DNA of 34,199 nucleotides, taken from Bacillota bacterium (GTDB lineage Bacteria > Bacillota > Sulfobacillia > JAMCWA01). The position numbers and the translations under genes are program-made. Location: contig JAMCWA010000081.1 in the NCBI GenBank assembly GCA_023475165.1, forward strand, positions 1 to 34,199, written 5' to 3'. Below are positions 26,412 through 34,112 of this stretch, piece by piece. Position 1 is the stretch's first letter; the number at the start of each line of letters is the position of its first letter. Below the pieces are notes generated by a model. It was given only the letters and a program-made list of their open reading frames with translations. It searched no databases and was not told the DNA's origin.

Positions 26412-27620
26412 TCACTGTCCCGTAGCCGCTGGGGCCGGAGGGGTGTCGGTCACGATCACCATCTGGTAGGTGTCATTCCAGTCTACTGTGGCTCCGAGGG
26501 CCTGACTCAGGAAGCGGACCGGCACCAGGGTCCTCCCCCCGACTAACTGAGCGGGAACGTCGATAGTTTGCGGCTTCCCGTTGATGTAAATCGTCAGGCT
26601 TCCGACAGGCAACACCACCCTGATGCCCTTTCTTTCCGCTATTACGGTTTGGGTGGCCGCCTCCCAGTCGACTTTGGCGCCCAACGCCTCGCCTACCTTC
26701 CGGAAAGGCACCATGCTCCGTCCGTTGATGAGCTGCGGTTGTACGTCGAAGTCGGGACGCTTTCCTTCAACGAAGACCTTCAGGCCCTTTTCGCCTTTTT
26801 CCTCCAGAACTCGCCCCAACTTTTCATAGAGCCTCTTGACGGTTGGCTTCAGAGAAAGGCTTTCCTCTAGGGACTTTTCTGCCTCCGGCAAATCACCCTT
26901 CGCCTCCAAAATCTCGCCCATCTTCTCCAGGATCTCGCCTTTTTCTCCTGGCTTTTGGGCCAGAAAGCCTTTGAGAAGCTGCAGGGCCTCGTCCGTCTTC
27001 CCCTGATCGTAGAGATCCTTGGCTAAAACCAGGGTAGCGGCCTGATTCGTGGGGTCAGCCGCGATGATGGTCTGGGCCAACTTGAGGGCAGCAGCCCAGT
27101 TTTCGCCGCTCTGAAGCAAGGCTTCCGCCCGGAGATGGGCTCGCAGGACGGCTTCCTTCGCCTTGATGCTGGACTGGTTTTCAGCCAGCACCCGCATGGC
27201 CTTGTCCAACTCAGACTGGACCTTCAAAAGATGCTCCTGCCGCTTGGCCGGATCTTTGGCCTCTGCCTCGGCAACCGCTTCTTCTTCCTCTTCTTCCTCC
27301 AGTTTTAGCTTGAGCCTCCGCTCGCGTCTTTCCTTTCTCTCTTGGTTTTCTTTCCGCTCCTTCTTTTCCGGTTTTTCTCCAGTCTCGGGGGCTTCCTTTT
27401 CCGGCTCTTCCCTGTCCTCGGAGGAATCGAGGGCCGGGTTGCTGGTGGTGTCGGTTCCTGTGGAAGCACTCAGAGCACCACTGGAGGTTGCGCCAGTATC
27501 AGTCGTTGTGGTGGTTGCGGTGGTCGTAGTGTTTGTGGCCGTCGGCTCAGCCGCCAGTCCAACGGCCCCCACATTAAGCAGGAACAAAACTGTCACCAGC
27601 ACTGCCAGAATCCTTTTCAT
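26412..27620 (-). CDS. Secreted protein with charged linker, TPR-like helices and copper-amine-oxidase N-domain
   Basis: 402 residues. Signal peptide MKRILAVLVTVLFLLNVGAVGLAAEP, then a Thr/Ser-rich segment (about 25-60), a highly charged Glu/Lys/Arg region (about 70-125, including a run of seven Glu), three TPR-like helix pairs (about 130-285, AALKLAQTIIAADPTNQAAT, EALQLLKGFL, LPEAEKSLEES), and a C-terminal copper amine oxidase N-terminal-like domain (PF07833 type; NGRSMVPFRKVGEALGAKVDW and GGRTLVPVRFLSQALGATVDW). No copper-oxidase catalytic domain is present; in Clostridia this domain is a common extracellular module. It is probably cell-surface or wall associated. Expression is predicted to be gated by the c-di-GMP riboswitch and terminator upstream. 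Start ATG 27620 has AAGGAGG upstream. Confidence 0.85.
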   Translation of the reverse strand: MKRILAVLVTVLFLLNVGAVGLAAEPTATNTTTTATTTTTDTGATSSGALSASTGTDTTSNPALDSSEDREEPEKEAPETGEKPEKKERKENQERKERRERRLKLKLEEEEEEEAVAEAEAKDPAKRQEHLLKVQSELDKAMRVLAENQSSIKAKEAVLRAHLRAEALLQSGENWAAALKLAQTIIAADPTNQAATLVLAKDLYDQGKTDEALQLLKGFLAQKPGEKGEILEKMGEILEAKGDLPEAEKSLEESLSLKPTVKRLYEKLGRVLEEKGEKGLKVFVEGKRPDFDVQPQLINGRSMVPFRKVGEALGAKVDWEAATQTVIAERKGIRVVLPVGSLTIYINGKPQTIDVPAQLVGGRTLVPVRFLSQALGATVDWNDTYQMVIVTDTPPAPAATGQ

Positions 27621-27654
27621 TTTACTGCCTCCTTGGGAATAAGAGTTGGATGCG

Positions 27655-27689
27655 AAAAAACGAATCCGCCAGATCAAGGCAGGCGGATT
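27655..27689 (-). terminator. Riboswitch expression-platform terminator
   Basis: On the minus strand AATCCGCC (27689-27682 side) pairs with GGCGGATT (27670-27663 side): a perfect 8-bp stem, 11-nt loop, followed by CGTTTTTT (to 27655). It lies between the c-di-GMP aptamer and the start codon of the secreted protein, 35 nt before ATG. It is a conditional attenuator; whether ligand turns it on or off is not resolved. Confidence 0.85.
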
Positions 27690-27761
27690 GCTTCGGTGCT
27701 CCCGGCCCTGAACATCGCGCCGACGACGAGAACAGGCCGAAAAGACTTTAGGGATAAACTC

Positions 27762-27895
27762 CCAGCAACCGGCTGCCCTGGCCGGAAACCCCAGGCCGGT
27801 CAACCCGGTTCGCAGGTTGGCCAGACTCCTGGTTCGTCAGGCCTTGGGCCCTTGGCTTTGCGTCCCTGCCTTTCGACAGGTTTGCCCTTGATGGA
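27762..27895 (-). ncRNA. Cyclic di-GMP-I riboswitch (GEMM-I) aptamer
   Basis: On the minus strand the conserved core is present: GGGCAAACC, a P2 hairpin with GAAA tetraloop (UGUCGAAAGGCA), then GGGACGCAAAGCC, and at the 3' side GGCAGCCGGUUGC. The closing P1 (CCAuCAA / UUGcUGG) pairs 27894-27888 with 27768-27762. At about 134 nt it is longer than the usual 85-105 nt because the P3 region is extended by extra hairpins (CCUG/CAGG; AACCUG/CGGGUU). It precedes an intrinsic terminator and the secreted-protein gene. A degenerate GGGCAAAC-like stretch upstream (near 27975) is not counted. Confidence 0.93.
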
Positions 27896-28086
27896 AGATC
27901 TTTTTTCAGAATTGCCTACGTTCTCCCGCCAAATCACCTCCTCAGCCGGAACGCGGTTTCGCCCCAACGTTTGCCCAGATGGGCTTGTCCATCAGACCAC
28001 AGTTGGAAAGCCGTCTCCTGAGCCGGGCTCTTGTGCTTCACTACATCTTTTTCGTGGCCGGCCCGCCCCTTTTGGGGGTAGAAAAC

Positions 28087-30396
28087 CTACATCCCCAAGA
28101 AAATCAGCACCCAGTTTAAAATCCCCCCCAGCAACAGGGCCAGCCCGATTTCAGCCAGGGTGATGACGACAGTTCTCGTCAGTCCCACGGTCCGGCGCAG
28201 GGCGGCGATGGTGGCCACACAGGGAGTGTAGATCATTATCACCAGACCAAAAACCAGCATCTGTCGCGGATTAAGGATCGCGGCAAAATTGGTGGTGCCG
28301 CTGTAAGCCGCCAGCATGATCAGGGCCAGTTCCTTGCGCAGGATGCCAAATATCAGGACGATTCCGGCTATCGAGGGTAGCCCTAGCCAGCCCATCACCA
28401 GGGGATCAAAGAGACGTCCCACGTATTGAATGAGACCAGTGAGCCGCAGGATTTCCAGGAGAAGACTTCCGGCCACAATGATGGGGAAGGCCACGTAGAC
28501 AAAGTCTTTGATCCTGGCCCAGGTCTGCCGCAGGGTTGGTCCCCAGGAAGGCATCCGGTAGCCGGGGATTTCCATGATCAAACCGTGACCACGACCCGGC
28601 AGGTAACGATTACTGAAGAGGCCGGTCACATAAATGAGGAGGAGATCAAAAAGGTAGAGGGCCAGGGCAGAGGGTACCCCCAGGAAAACCCCGATGGTCC
28701 CCAGTGTCACCACGGTCCTGGCCGAGCAGGGCACCATAGTGGCCAAAGTGGCAGCAATCAAGACCTCCCGGTCATTTTCCATGATCCGCGCCCCCATCAC
28801 CGCCGGGACATTACAGCCGTAACCCATCAGGAGGGGGATGAGGGATTTGCCATGCAGTCCCAAGCGGTGCATGGCCGCGTCCATAAGAAAGGAAATCCGG
28901 GCGAGATAGCCGGTGTTCTCCATGACCGACAGCAGGAGGTAGAAGGGCAAGATATAAGGTAAGACAATGGTGATCCCGGCAATGATCCCTTCAAAGAGAC
29001 CGTGCCAAAGCAGGTCCTTGGCCAGCTCCGGTACCGCCAGGAGGTAAACCCAAGTCTGCGCCCGAGCCAAAAAGTCGCCCAGAACCGTCGAGGACCAGTT
29101 CCCAAAGCGAAAAATCGAATAAAAAGAACCCAGAAGCAAAGCCACCAGCACCGCAAAGCCGTAGAAGGGGTGCAGAGCGGTATCATCCAGCCTTTCACCC
29201 AGGAGGTGCCGCCGAGGGGCTGTCACCTTCTGGGCCTCCCGGACCAGAAGGTGAGCCAGCTCGTAGCGCTCGGAAGAGATGACGGTGGTGACATCATGGC
29301 CATGTATCTCTTCCAGCTCGCCGGCCAGGACCCGGGCCTGCCGCAGAACCTCTGGCACACCGACGCTGGGGTGATCTGGGCTTTCTGGGACTTTCCCCTC
29401 TTGCCCAAGCGCCCGGTCTGCGAATCCTGAGGGCTTTACGACAGCGGCCTCCAGTCGCGATCCAGCATGGGACGGCACCGTCCCGGCCAAACCTGAGGGC
29501 GGCGGCGCCTCCAGCCACCGGCGGATCTCCCCGTCCCCCTCCAGGAGCTTGATGGCCAAGAAGCGGGCGGGGTGACGCCAATCCAGACCAGCCCCTCGAA
29601 TCAGGTCAGCCAGTCTGGACACCCTGGCCTCCACCTCGCTCCCGTAGGGCAAGGTCACCCGGTTCACCCGCCGGTTCTTGGCCATAGAAAGGGTCGCGTC
29701 CAGGAGTTCAGACAACCCCTTTCCCCGGGTAGCCACCGTCGGAACCACCGGGATCCCCAGACGGGCCGCCAGTCGGGTCGCGTCAGTATCCATTCCCTTG
29801 GACCGGGCATAATCGACCTGATTCAAAGCCATCACCAGCGGGATCTCCATCTCCAGGAGCTGCAACGTTAAAAAGAGATTGCGCTCCAAAAGCGAAGCAT
29901 CGACGACGTTGATGACCACTTGCGGCTTTTCCGCAAAAATGAATTCCCGGGAGACGATCTCTTCCTGGGAATAAGTTGAAAACGAGTAGATGCCGGGGAG
30001 GTCTACGATCCGGATCACCTGGTCACGATGGCGCAAGGTCCCCTCCGCTCTCTCCACCGTCTTGCCAGGCCAATTGCCGATGGTTTGATCCAAACCAGTG
30101 AGCTGGTTGAAAAGAACGCTTTTCCCCACGTTGGCGTTGCCGGCCAGGGCAATTAGGATCTCTTTGCGCCCGGCCCCAGAGCCCCCCGTTACCCCGTTAG
30201 CTGTCTTTTTGGGGCGGAATGCTCCGGTCAACGCGCGTCCAAAGCCATTGTTATTGGCCGGACTGGCAGTGGCATTCTGATTACGCCGGAATGTTCCTGC
30301 TTTTCCACCAGCCTCCCCGGTGTGTCCCGTTACCCCTGCGGTGGCCTCCTGGTTACTGATGTCTTCCCGGTCAATCTTGTGCTTCTCAGGTTGCAT
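28087..30396 (-). CDS. feoB: Ferrous iron transporter FeoB with N-terminal extension and loop insert
   Basis: 769 residues. G-protein-coupled Fe(II) permease of the inner membrane. The GTPase domain starts only near residue 78: G1 GNANVGKS (86-93), G2 around GNWPGKTVE, G3 VDLPGIYSFS, and G4 NQVD (192-195). The membrane part (about 400-765) has the paired Gate cores (SVMENTGYLARISFLMD, GYGCNVPAVMGARI, PCSARTVV, and MIYTPCVATIAAL with the second-Gate Cys). Unusual are about 78 leading Gly/Asn/Thr-rich residues and about 50 extra residues at 296-347. Start ATG 30396 has GGAGGAAG upstream; an internal start near residue 78 cannot be excluded. It lies 51 bp after the DtxR-FeoA gene, in the same operon. 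Confidence 0.93.
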   Translation of the reverse strand: MQPEKHKIDREDISNQEATAGVTGHTGEAGGKAGTFRRNQNATASPANNNGFGRALTGAFRPKKTANGVTGGSGAGRKEILIALAGNANVGKSVLFNQLTGLDQTIGNWPGKTVERAEGTLRHRDQVIRIVDLPGIYSFSTYSQEEIVSREFIFAEKPQVVINVVDASLLERNLFLTLQLLEMEIPLVMALNQVDYARSKGMDTDATRLAARLGIPVVPTVATRGKGLSELLDATLSMAKNRRVNRVTLPYGSEVEARVSRLADLIRGAGLDWRHPARFLAIKLLEGDGEIRRWLEAPPPSGLAGTVPSHAGSRLEAAVVKPSGFADRALGQEGKVPESPDHPSVGVPEVLRQARVLAGELEEIHGHDVTTVISSERYELAHLLVREAQKVTAPRRHLLGERLDDTALHPFYGFAVLVALLLGSFYSIFRFGNWSSTVLGDFLARAQTWVYLLAVPELAKDLLWHGLFEGIIAGITIVLPYILPFYLLLSVMENTGYLARISFLMDAAMHRLGLHGKSLIPLLMGYGCNVPAVMGARIMENDREVLIAATLATMVPCSARTVVTLGTIGVFLGVPSALALYLFDLLLIYVTGLFSNRYLPGRGHGLIMEIPGYRMPSWGPTLRQTWARIKDFVYVAFPIIVAGSLLLEILRLTGLIQYVGRLFDPLVMGWLGLPSIAGIVLIFGILRKELALIMLAAYSGTTNFAAILNPRQMLVFGLVIMIYTPCVATIAALRRTVGLTRTVVITLAEIGLALLLGGILNWVLIFLGM

Positions 30397-30447
30397 GGCG
30401 GTTCTTCCTCCGTACGATGGATGCCGGCACCTTGACGAAACGGAACC

Positions 30448-31119
30448 TTAATTCCCCTGCTCATCCCATTCCATCTTTCGCAAGAAGATCTTGCTGGCGA
30501 TCCCGCGGCCCAGGGCCAGGGTAGTCTCCCGCACCCTGAGCTCTACCGGCCCGCCCGGTCCCTTTCGCAATAAGGTGACCGCCGTCCCGGGGGTCAGCCC
30601 CAGGTCATTCAATCTCTGGCGCACCTTCTGTCCCCCGTAGATTGCTTCAATGACCCCAACCTGACCATCTTTCAAATCAGTCAAGGCCAACGGAGCCTCC
30701 CCGTGAGCCTGGGGATCGAAGTCCGCCCCTGCTTGACCATCTTTGCCCCTTTTCTCCCAGGATGGGCCAGGCAGCCGGCGGTTCAGCTCTGCTTCCAAAG
30801 AATCAGAAAGGGAGTGTTCGAGAAGGCAGGCTTCATCATGGGCCTCCCGCTTTTTCAGACCCAAGGCAAGCAAAAACCTCTCCAGCAGGTTATGTTTCCT
30901 GGCTATCCGCTGACCGAGCTTCTCACCCTTGCTGGTCAGGGTGATGCCCTGCCCGTTCACGGAGACGAGACCCTGTTTCTGTAATTCCCCCAGGACCTTC
31001 TCTACCTCGGTTAGTTCTAAACCAATCCCCCCGGCCAGTTCCGTCATCGGGACAGGACCCTTCTGCCCGTAGAGGTACTCACAGGCCTCTTCCAACAGTT
31101 GATAAACAATCCCGTTCAT
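30448..31119 (-). CDS. DtxR/IdeR-type metalloregulator with C-terminal FeoA/SH3 domain
   Basis: 223 residues. An N-terminal winged helix (about 1-65, MTELAGGIGLELTEVEKVL as recognition region), a DtxR dimerisation/metal domain with the ligand motif HDEACLLEHSLSDSLE (Cys, Glu, His as in DtxR), a charged linker of about 30 residues (duplicated KDGQxG), and a C-terminal FeoA-like SH3 domain (GQKVRQRLNDLGLTPGTAV). It should bind Fe(II) or Mn(II) and repress when replete. Its place directly before feoB argues for iron; the FeoA part might also act on FeoB itself. Start ATG 31119 has GGAGGAG upstream. Its own promoter lies about 100 nt upstream, so it is probably autoregulated. Confidence 0.87.
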   Translation of the reverse strand: MNGIVYQLLEEACEYLYGQKGPVPMTELAGGIGLELTEVEKVLGELQKQGLVSVNGQGITLTSKGEKLGQRIARKHNLLERFLLALGLKKREAHDEACLLEHSLSDSLEAELNRRLPGPSWEKRGKDGQAGADFDPQAHGEAPLALTDLKDGQVGVIEAIYGGQKVRQRLNDLGLTPGTAVTLLRKGPGGPVELRVRETTLALGRGIASKIFLRKMEWDEQGN

Positions 31120-31214
31120 TTCGGCTCCTCCGCCCAAAACAAGGGGCACGTTCTTTCCGGCCTACCGTGTGACTGCGCTATTTCTCAGGGTTTATTACAG
31201 GTTATTTTAGCCCT

Positions 31215-31243
31215 ATTCTAGTCACTTTTTGTCGATCAGTCAA
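31215..31243 (-). promoter_or_regulatory. Strong sigma-A promoter of the feo operon
   Basis: On the minus strand, -35 TTGACT (31243-31238), a 17-nt spacer and -10 TAGAAT (31220-31215). Just downstream, AGG and CCT half-sites around CTAAAATAA form a weak dyad over the start point, roughly like a DtxR-class box but one base longer, so an operator is only possible. Between it and the rex gene (31120-31452) there is otherwise only the rex terminator. Confidence 0.72.
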
Positions 31244-31288
31244 GAATTAAAATCAATATCATGATAGCTTTCGAGGAGGTCCGGCGTT

Positions 31289-31323
31289 GGAAAATAGAAA
31301 GGGGCCTTCCGCTGGCCCCCCTT
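31289..31323 (-). terminator. Terminator downstream of rex
   Basis: On the minus strand AAGGGGGGCC pairs (2-nt bulge) with GGCCCCTT across a 7-nt loop, followed by TCTATTTTCC. It lies 130 nt after the rex stop and just before the feo promoter, insulating the two units. Confidence 0.6.
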
Positions 31324-31452
31324 AGCCCTCTCTCCGGCCGTCAACTCACGGCTCAGGCGCCTTTCCCCCTTGATGTTGTATTGGCCCAAAAAGCTCAAAT
31401 GCACTGATGACAGAAGATGGATTTTCCTAAGCCGCTCCCGACGAAAGGCAAA

Positions 31453-32187
31453 TCACTTCAGGCTGTAAATGAGGGAAAACACCAGATTCTGAAGCTCAAA
31501 ACTCAAGTCGGCATTATGCACAATGACGTTACCTGGAGCGCGGATCGAGACTGGGGCAAAATTAAGAATTCCCTTGATGCCCGAGGCCGCCAAAATGTCG
31601 CCCACCTCCTGGGCCGCCGCCTTGGGCACCGCCAGGATGGCCAGTTTGACGCCGTTTTTCTGGATGGTGGACGATACTTTCTTGATGTCCTGAACCTCAT
31701 GATCCCCCACCTTGCTCCCAATCTTTTCTGGATCGGTGTCAAACACCCCCATCAGGTCGAAATTGTACTGGAGCCCGGAATAGTTCACCAACGCCTGGCC
31801 CAGGTTCCCCACACCCACCAGCACTACCTTCCACCGCTGATTCAACCCGAGGATGGTCTTCAATTCATGGAGCAGGTTTTCCACATTATAACCCACACCC
31901 TGCTTCCCGAAGTCACCGAAATAGGATAAGTCGCGCCGGATTTGGGAGGGGTCAATGCCGATCTTTTCCCCAAAGTTTTGCGAGGAGATGTTCTCTATAC
32001 CCATTTGATGTAGATAGGTCAGACACCTCAAATAAAGCGGCAGCCGCTTGCGGATAGCCGTCTTCGGGATCAAGCTCGTCTTCAATTGGCGTCTGGTCGG
32101 ACCCCTTTTCCCTGACCCCCTTTGGGTCCTGGTCAGGTCCTCCATCTCCGGCATCGCCCGCCCATTACGGTCCTCAGCCTCAGTCAT
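31453..32187 (-). CDS. rex: Redox-sensing transcriptional repressor Rex
   Basis: About 244 residues. NADH/NAD+-responsive repressor of fermentative and respiratory genes. The N-terminal winged helix has IPKTAIRKRLPLYLRCL, IENISSQNFGEKIGIDPSQI and RRDLSYFGDFGKQGVGY; the Rossmann domain has VGVGNLGQALVNY and the C-terminal swapped helix is intact. About 35 residues precede the conserved start, a charged tail longer than usual. I chose ATG 32187 because GGGGTGAG precedes it; the frame is open to 32349 without a better ribosome site. The formate dehydrogenase operon in this window would be a natural target, but I see no clear TTGTGAA-type Rex box upstream of it. Confidence 0.92.
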   Translation of the reverse strand: MTEAEDRNGRAMPEMEDLTRTQRGSGKRGPTRRQLKTSLIPKTAIRKRLPLYLRCLTYLHQMGIENISSQNFGEKIGIDPSQIRRDLSYFGDFGKQGVGYNVENLLHELKTILGLNQRWKVVLVGVGNLGQALVNYSGLQYNFDLMGVFDTDPEKIGSKVGDHEVQDIKKVSSTIQKNGVKLAILAVPKAAAQEVGDILAASGIKGILNFAPVSIRAPGNVIVHNADLSFELQNLVFSLIYSLK

Positions 32188-32345
32188 GTTCTCACCCCTA
32201 TCTTTATCCATGTCGCTCGATCTCAAGCCGATTCCTGCCTTCCCTCCTGGAAATACGGACCCGTCCTGACGTGACAACTGTTTTGCACCTTTTCTCACTA
32301 AAACTGCTGTCAAAAACCACAGCCTTGGGGGTGGCAGAAGGTTAT

Positions 32346-33290
32346 TCAAAGACCTCCCAGCAGGTCCCTTGCCCCCCGTTCCAGAAGCTCAACCGCCAAT
32401 CTGCGACCCAGCCGCTGGGCTTCCTGGCGAGGCCCCGTGATGACAAGACGCAGGACCTGGCTTCCATCCACCGCCGCCACCATTCCCTCCAGACGCAGGA
32501 GGGCTTCCCCGTCCCTTCCCTTTTCCGGCCACCCCAGAGCAGCGATGGGGACTTGGCAACCGCCCCCCAGGGCGGACAAAAAAGAACGTTCCGCCGCGGT
32601 CGCCCAGAAGGTGGTCTCGTGATTCAGTGGTTCCAGTAGACCCCTCACCAGGGAATCTTCCGCCCGACTTTCCAGAGCCAAAGCCCCCTGACCGACAGCC
32701 GGGAGGCAGACCTCGGGAGAAAGGGCCTGAGTAATCCACCCTTCCCAGCCCATTCGGCGTAAGCCAGCCGCCGCCAGGACGATGGCCGCCAAATTCATTG
32801 CCTCCAGCTTCTTGAGACGTGTATCCAGATTACCTCTGAGAGGAACGATCTCCAGATCAGGACGGTATTTCTTAAGCTGAGCCGCCCGTCGCAGGCTGCT
32901 GGTACCGATCCGCGCTCCCGGGGGCAATCCCTCCAGAGAAGGATAAAGTCGCGAAATGAGGACATCACGAGGATCTTCCCGCTCGCTTACCGCAGCCAGC
33001 ACAAGACCCGGGGTCAGCTCTGTGGGCAAGTCCTTCAGGCTGTGCACGGCCAGGTCGACCCTCTTTTCCAAGAGGGCCTGTTCAATCTCCTTGATGAAAA
33101 GCCCCTTATCGCCAATCTGGTAAAGGGGAACGTCGGCCACCCGGTCTCCTTGCGTCCGGATGATTTCCACCGCAAAGTCATAGTGGGGGTAGCGCGCCGC
33201 CAGGTTTTCTCTGATCATCCCCGTCTGACGTAAGGCCAGCTCGCTTCCCCTGGTCCCAAGGACGATCCTCTTTTCCGACAAAGGATTCAC
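32346..33290 (-). CDS. hemC: Porphobilinogen deaminase (hydroxymethylbilane synthase)
   Basis: 314 residues. Condenses four porphobilinogen units to hydroxymethylbilane in tetrapyrrole synthesis. Conserved blocks are VLGTRGSELALRQ, FIKEIEQALL, DLAVHSLKDLP, GTSSLRRAAQL, VPLRGNLDTRLKKL and the dipyrromethane cofactor Cys in ALGGGCQVPIAAL. The length is normal. GTG 33290 begins the frame; TTG 33281, with AAAGGTGA a few nt upstream, is perhaps the truer start. It starts 18 bp after the precorrin-2 dehydrogenase gene, forming a tetrapyrrole operon that probably continues upstream beyond the window (hemA is common there). Confidence 0.95.
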   Translation of the reverse strand: MNPLSEKRIVLGTRGSELALRQTGMIRENLAARYPHYDFAVEIIRTQGDRVADVPLYQIGDKGLFIKEIEQALLEKRVDLAVHSLKDLPTELTPGLVLAAVSEREDPRDVLISRLYPSLEGLPPGARIGTSSLRRAAQLKKYRPDLEIVPLRGNLDTRLKKLEAMNLAAIVLAAAGLRRMGWEGWITQALSPEVCLPAVGQGALALESRAEDSLVRGLLEPLNHETTFWATAAERSFLSALGGGCQVPIAALGWPEKGRDGEALLRLEGMVAAVDGSQVLRLVITGPRQEAQRLGRRLAVELLERGARDLLGGL

Positions 33291-33308
33291 CTTTCCCGCG
33301 TCCCAGAT

Positions 33309-34004
33309 TTAAAGGTCGTCATGGTTCCGGTCGGAACCCATGAGGGCGGCCTTTTTGGAAAAATCCTCTTGACCGGTAATCCTATCTATTTCCGCCAGGG
33401 CGCCCTTTATGTCCCCCCGTTGTAAAAAAGGCAAAAGATCGCTTCGGCCGAGGGATAACAGAACCTGCCGGCGTCTCTCGTCCTTTTCCCAGTGCTCCAG
33501 GATATAGCGCCGGGCCCTGGCCAAAAGGTCGAGGTAAAGGGCATACTCCTGCCCCAGGATCCCCTCCAGGCGGCGACGCAACCCAGCGGCCAGAGCGGGA
33601 CTGGCCCCGCCCGTAGACACAGCCACCGTCAAAGCGCCCCGCCGGAGGACGGAGGGAAAAATGAAGCTGGAAAGCTCTGGAACATCAACCACATTGATTA
33701 GTTGGGAACGTTCTTCCGCCTCCCGGTTCACCAGGCGGTTGACCTCTTCATCGTCGGTGGCGGCAATGACCAGGAAGGCCCCCCTTAGGTCTCCAGGAGA
33801 ATAGGCCTCACTCTGGTGCTGGATTCGCCCTTCGGCGGCCAGCCTGGCCAGGAGTGAGGTTACGGTTGGACTGATCACCTTCACGACGGCACCGGCCTCC
33901 AGGAGGGCTGTCACCTTTCTGGAGGCTACCTCTCCACCCCCAACCACAACGCAGGATCGCCCCTTCAGGTCAAGGAGGATCGGAAAATAGGTGCTTTGAT
34001 CCAT
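33309..34004 (-). CDS. Precorrin-2 dehydrogenase / sirohydrochlorin ferrochelatase-type protein (SirC/Met8 family)
   Basis: 231 residues. NAD+-dependent oxidation of precorrin-2 to sirohydrochlorin, leading to siroheme, heme d1 or cobalamin. The N-terminal Rossmann fold has VVVGGGEVASRKV; FLVIAATDDEEVNRLV, INVVDVPELSSFIFPSV and VAVSTGGASPALA are the family blocks; the C-terminal helical domain is complete. No CobA methyltransferase domain is fused, unlike full CysG. Start ATG has GAGGAG about 9 nt upstream. In Desulfotomaculum-type genomes this gene heads a hemA-hemC cluster, which fits the order here. Upstream (34005-34199) is leader DNA without a clear promoter. Confidence 0.93.
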   Translation of the reverse strand: MDQSTYFPILLDLKGRSCVVVGGGEVASRKVTALLEAGAVVKVISPTVTSLLARLAAEGRIQHQSEAYSPGDLRGAFLVIAATDDEEVNRLVNREAEERSQLINVVDVPELSSFIFPSVLRRGALTVAVSTGGASPALAAGLRRRLEGILGQEYALYLDLLARARRYILEHWEKDERRRQVLLSLGRSDLLPFLQRGDIKGALAEIDRITGQEDFSKKAALMGSDRNHDDL

Positions 34005-34112
34005 GCTGAAACTCCTCGTTCAGCCGCGCTGTACATCAAAAAAACCCCACTGTCGCAAAGCGCCCTTGTTGACACCGCCGGACCTAGGCCGAATATGGAC
34101 GTAGTTAGTATT

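Noticed and set aside
27241..27420. Glu/Lys/Arg-rich tract in the secreted protein as another inserted repeat element
   Set aside because: Charged linkers are common in surface proteins and no palindrome or repeated DNA unit is seen beyond simple GAA/GAG runs.
27800..27937. A 45-codon open frame with a GGAGGTGA sequence running through the riboswitch aptamer (minus strand)
   Set aside because: The GTG lies inside the Shine-Dalgarno itself, and the frame is the translation of the conserved riboswitch core, a common false gene.
27950..28000. A second, tandem c-di-GMP aptamer suggested by GGGCAAAC upstream of the first (minus strand)
   Set aside because: The P2 hairpin with GAAA loop and the GACGCAAAGCC block are not intact, so only one aptamer is supported.
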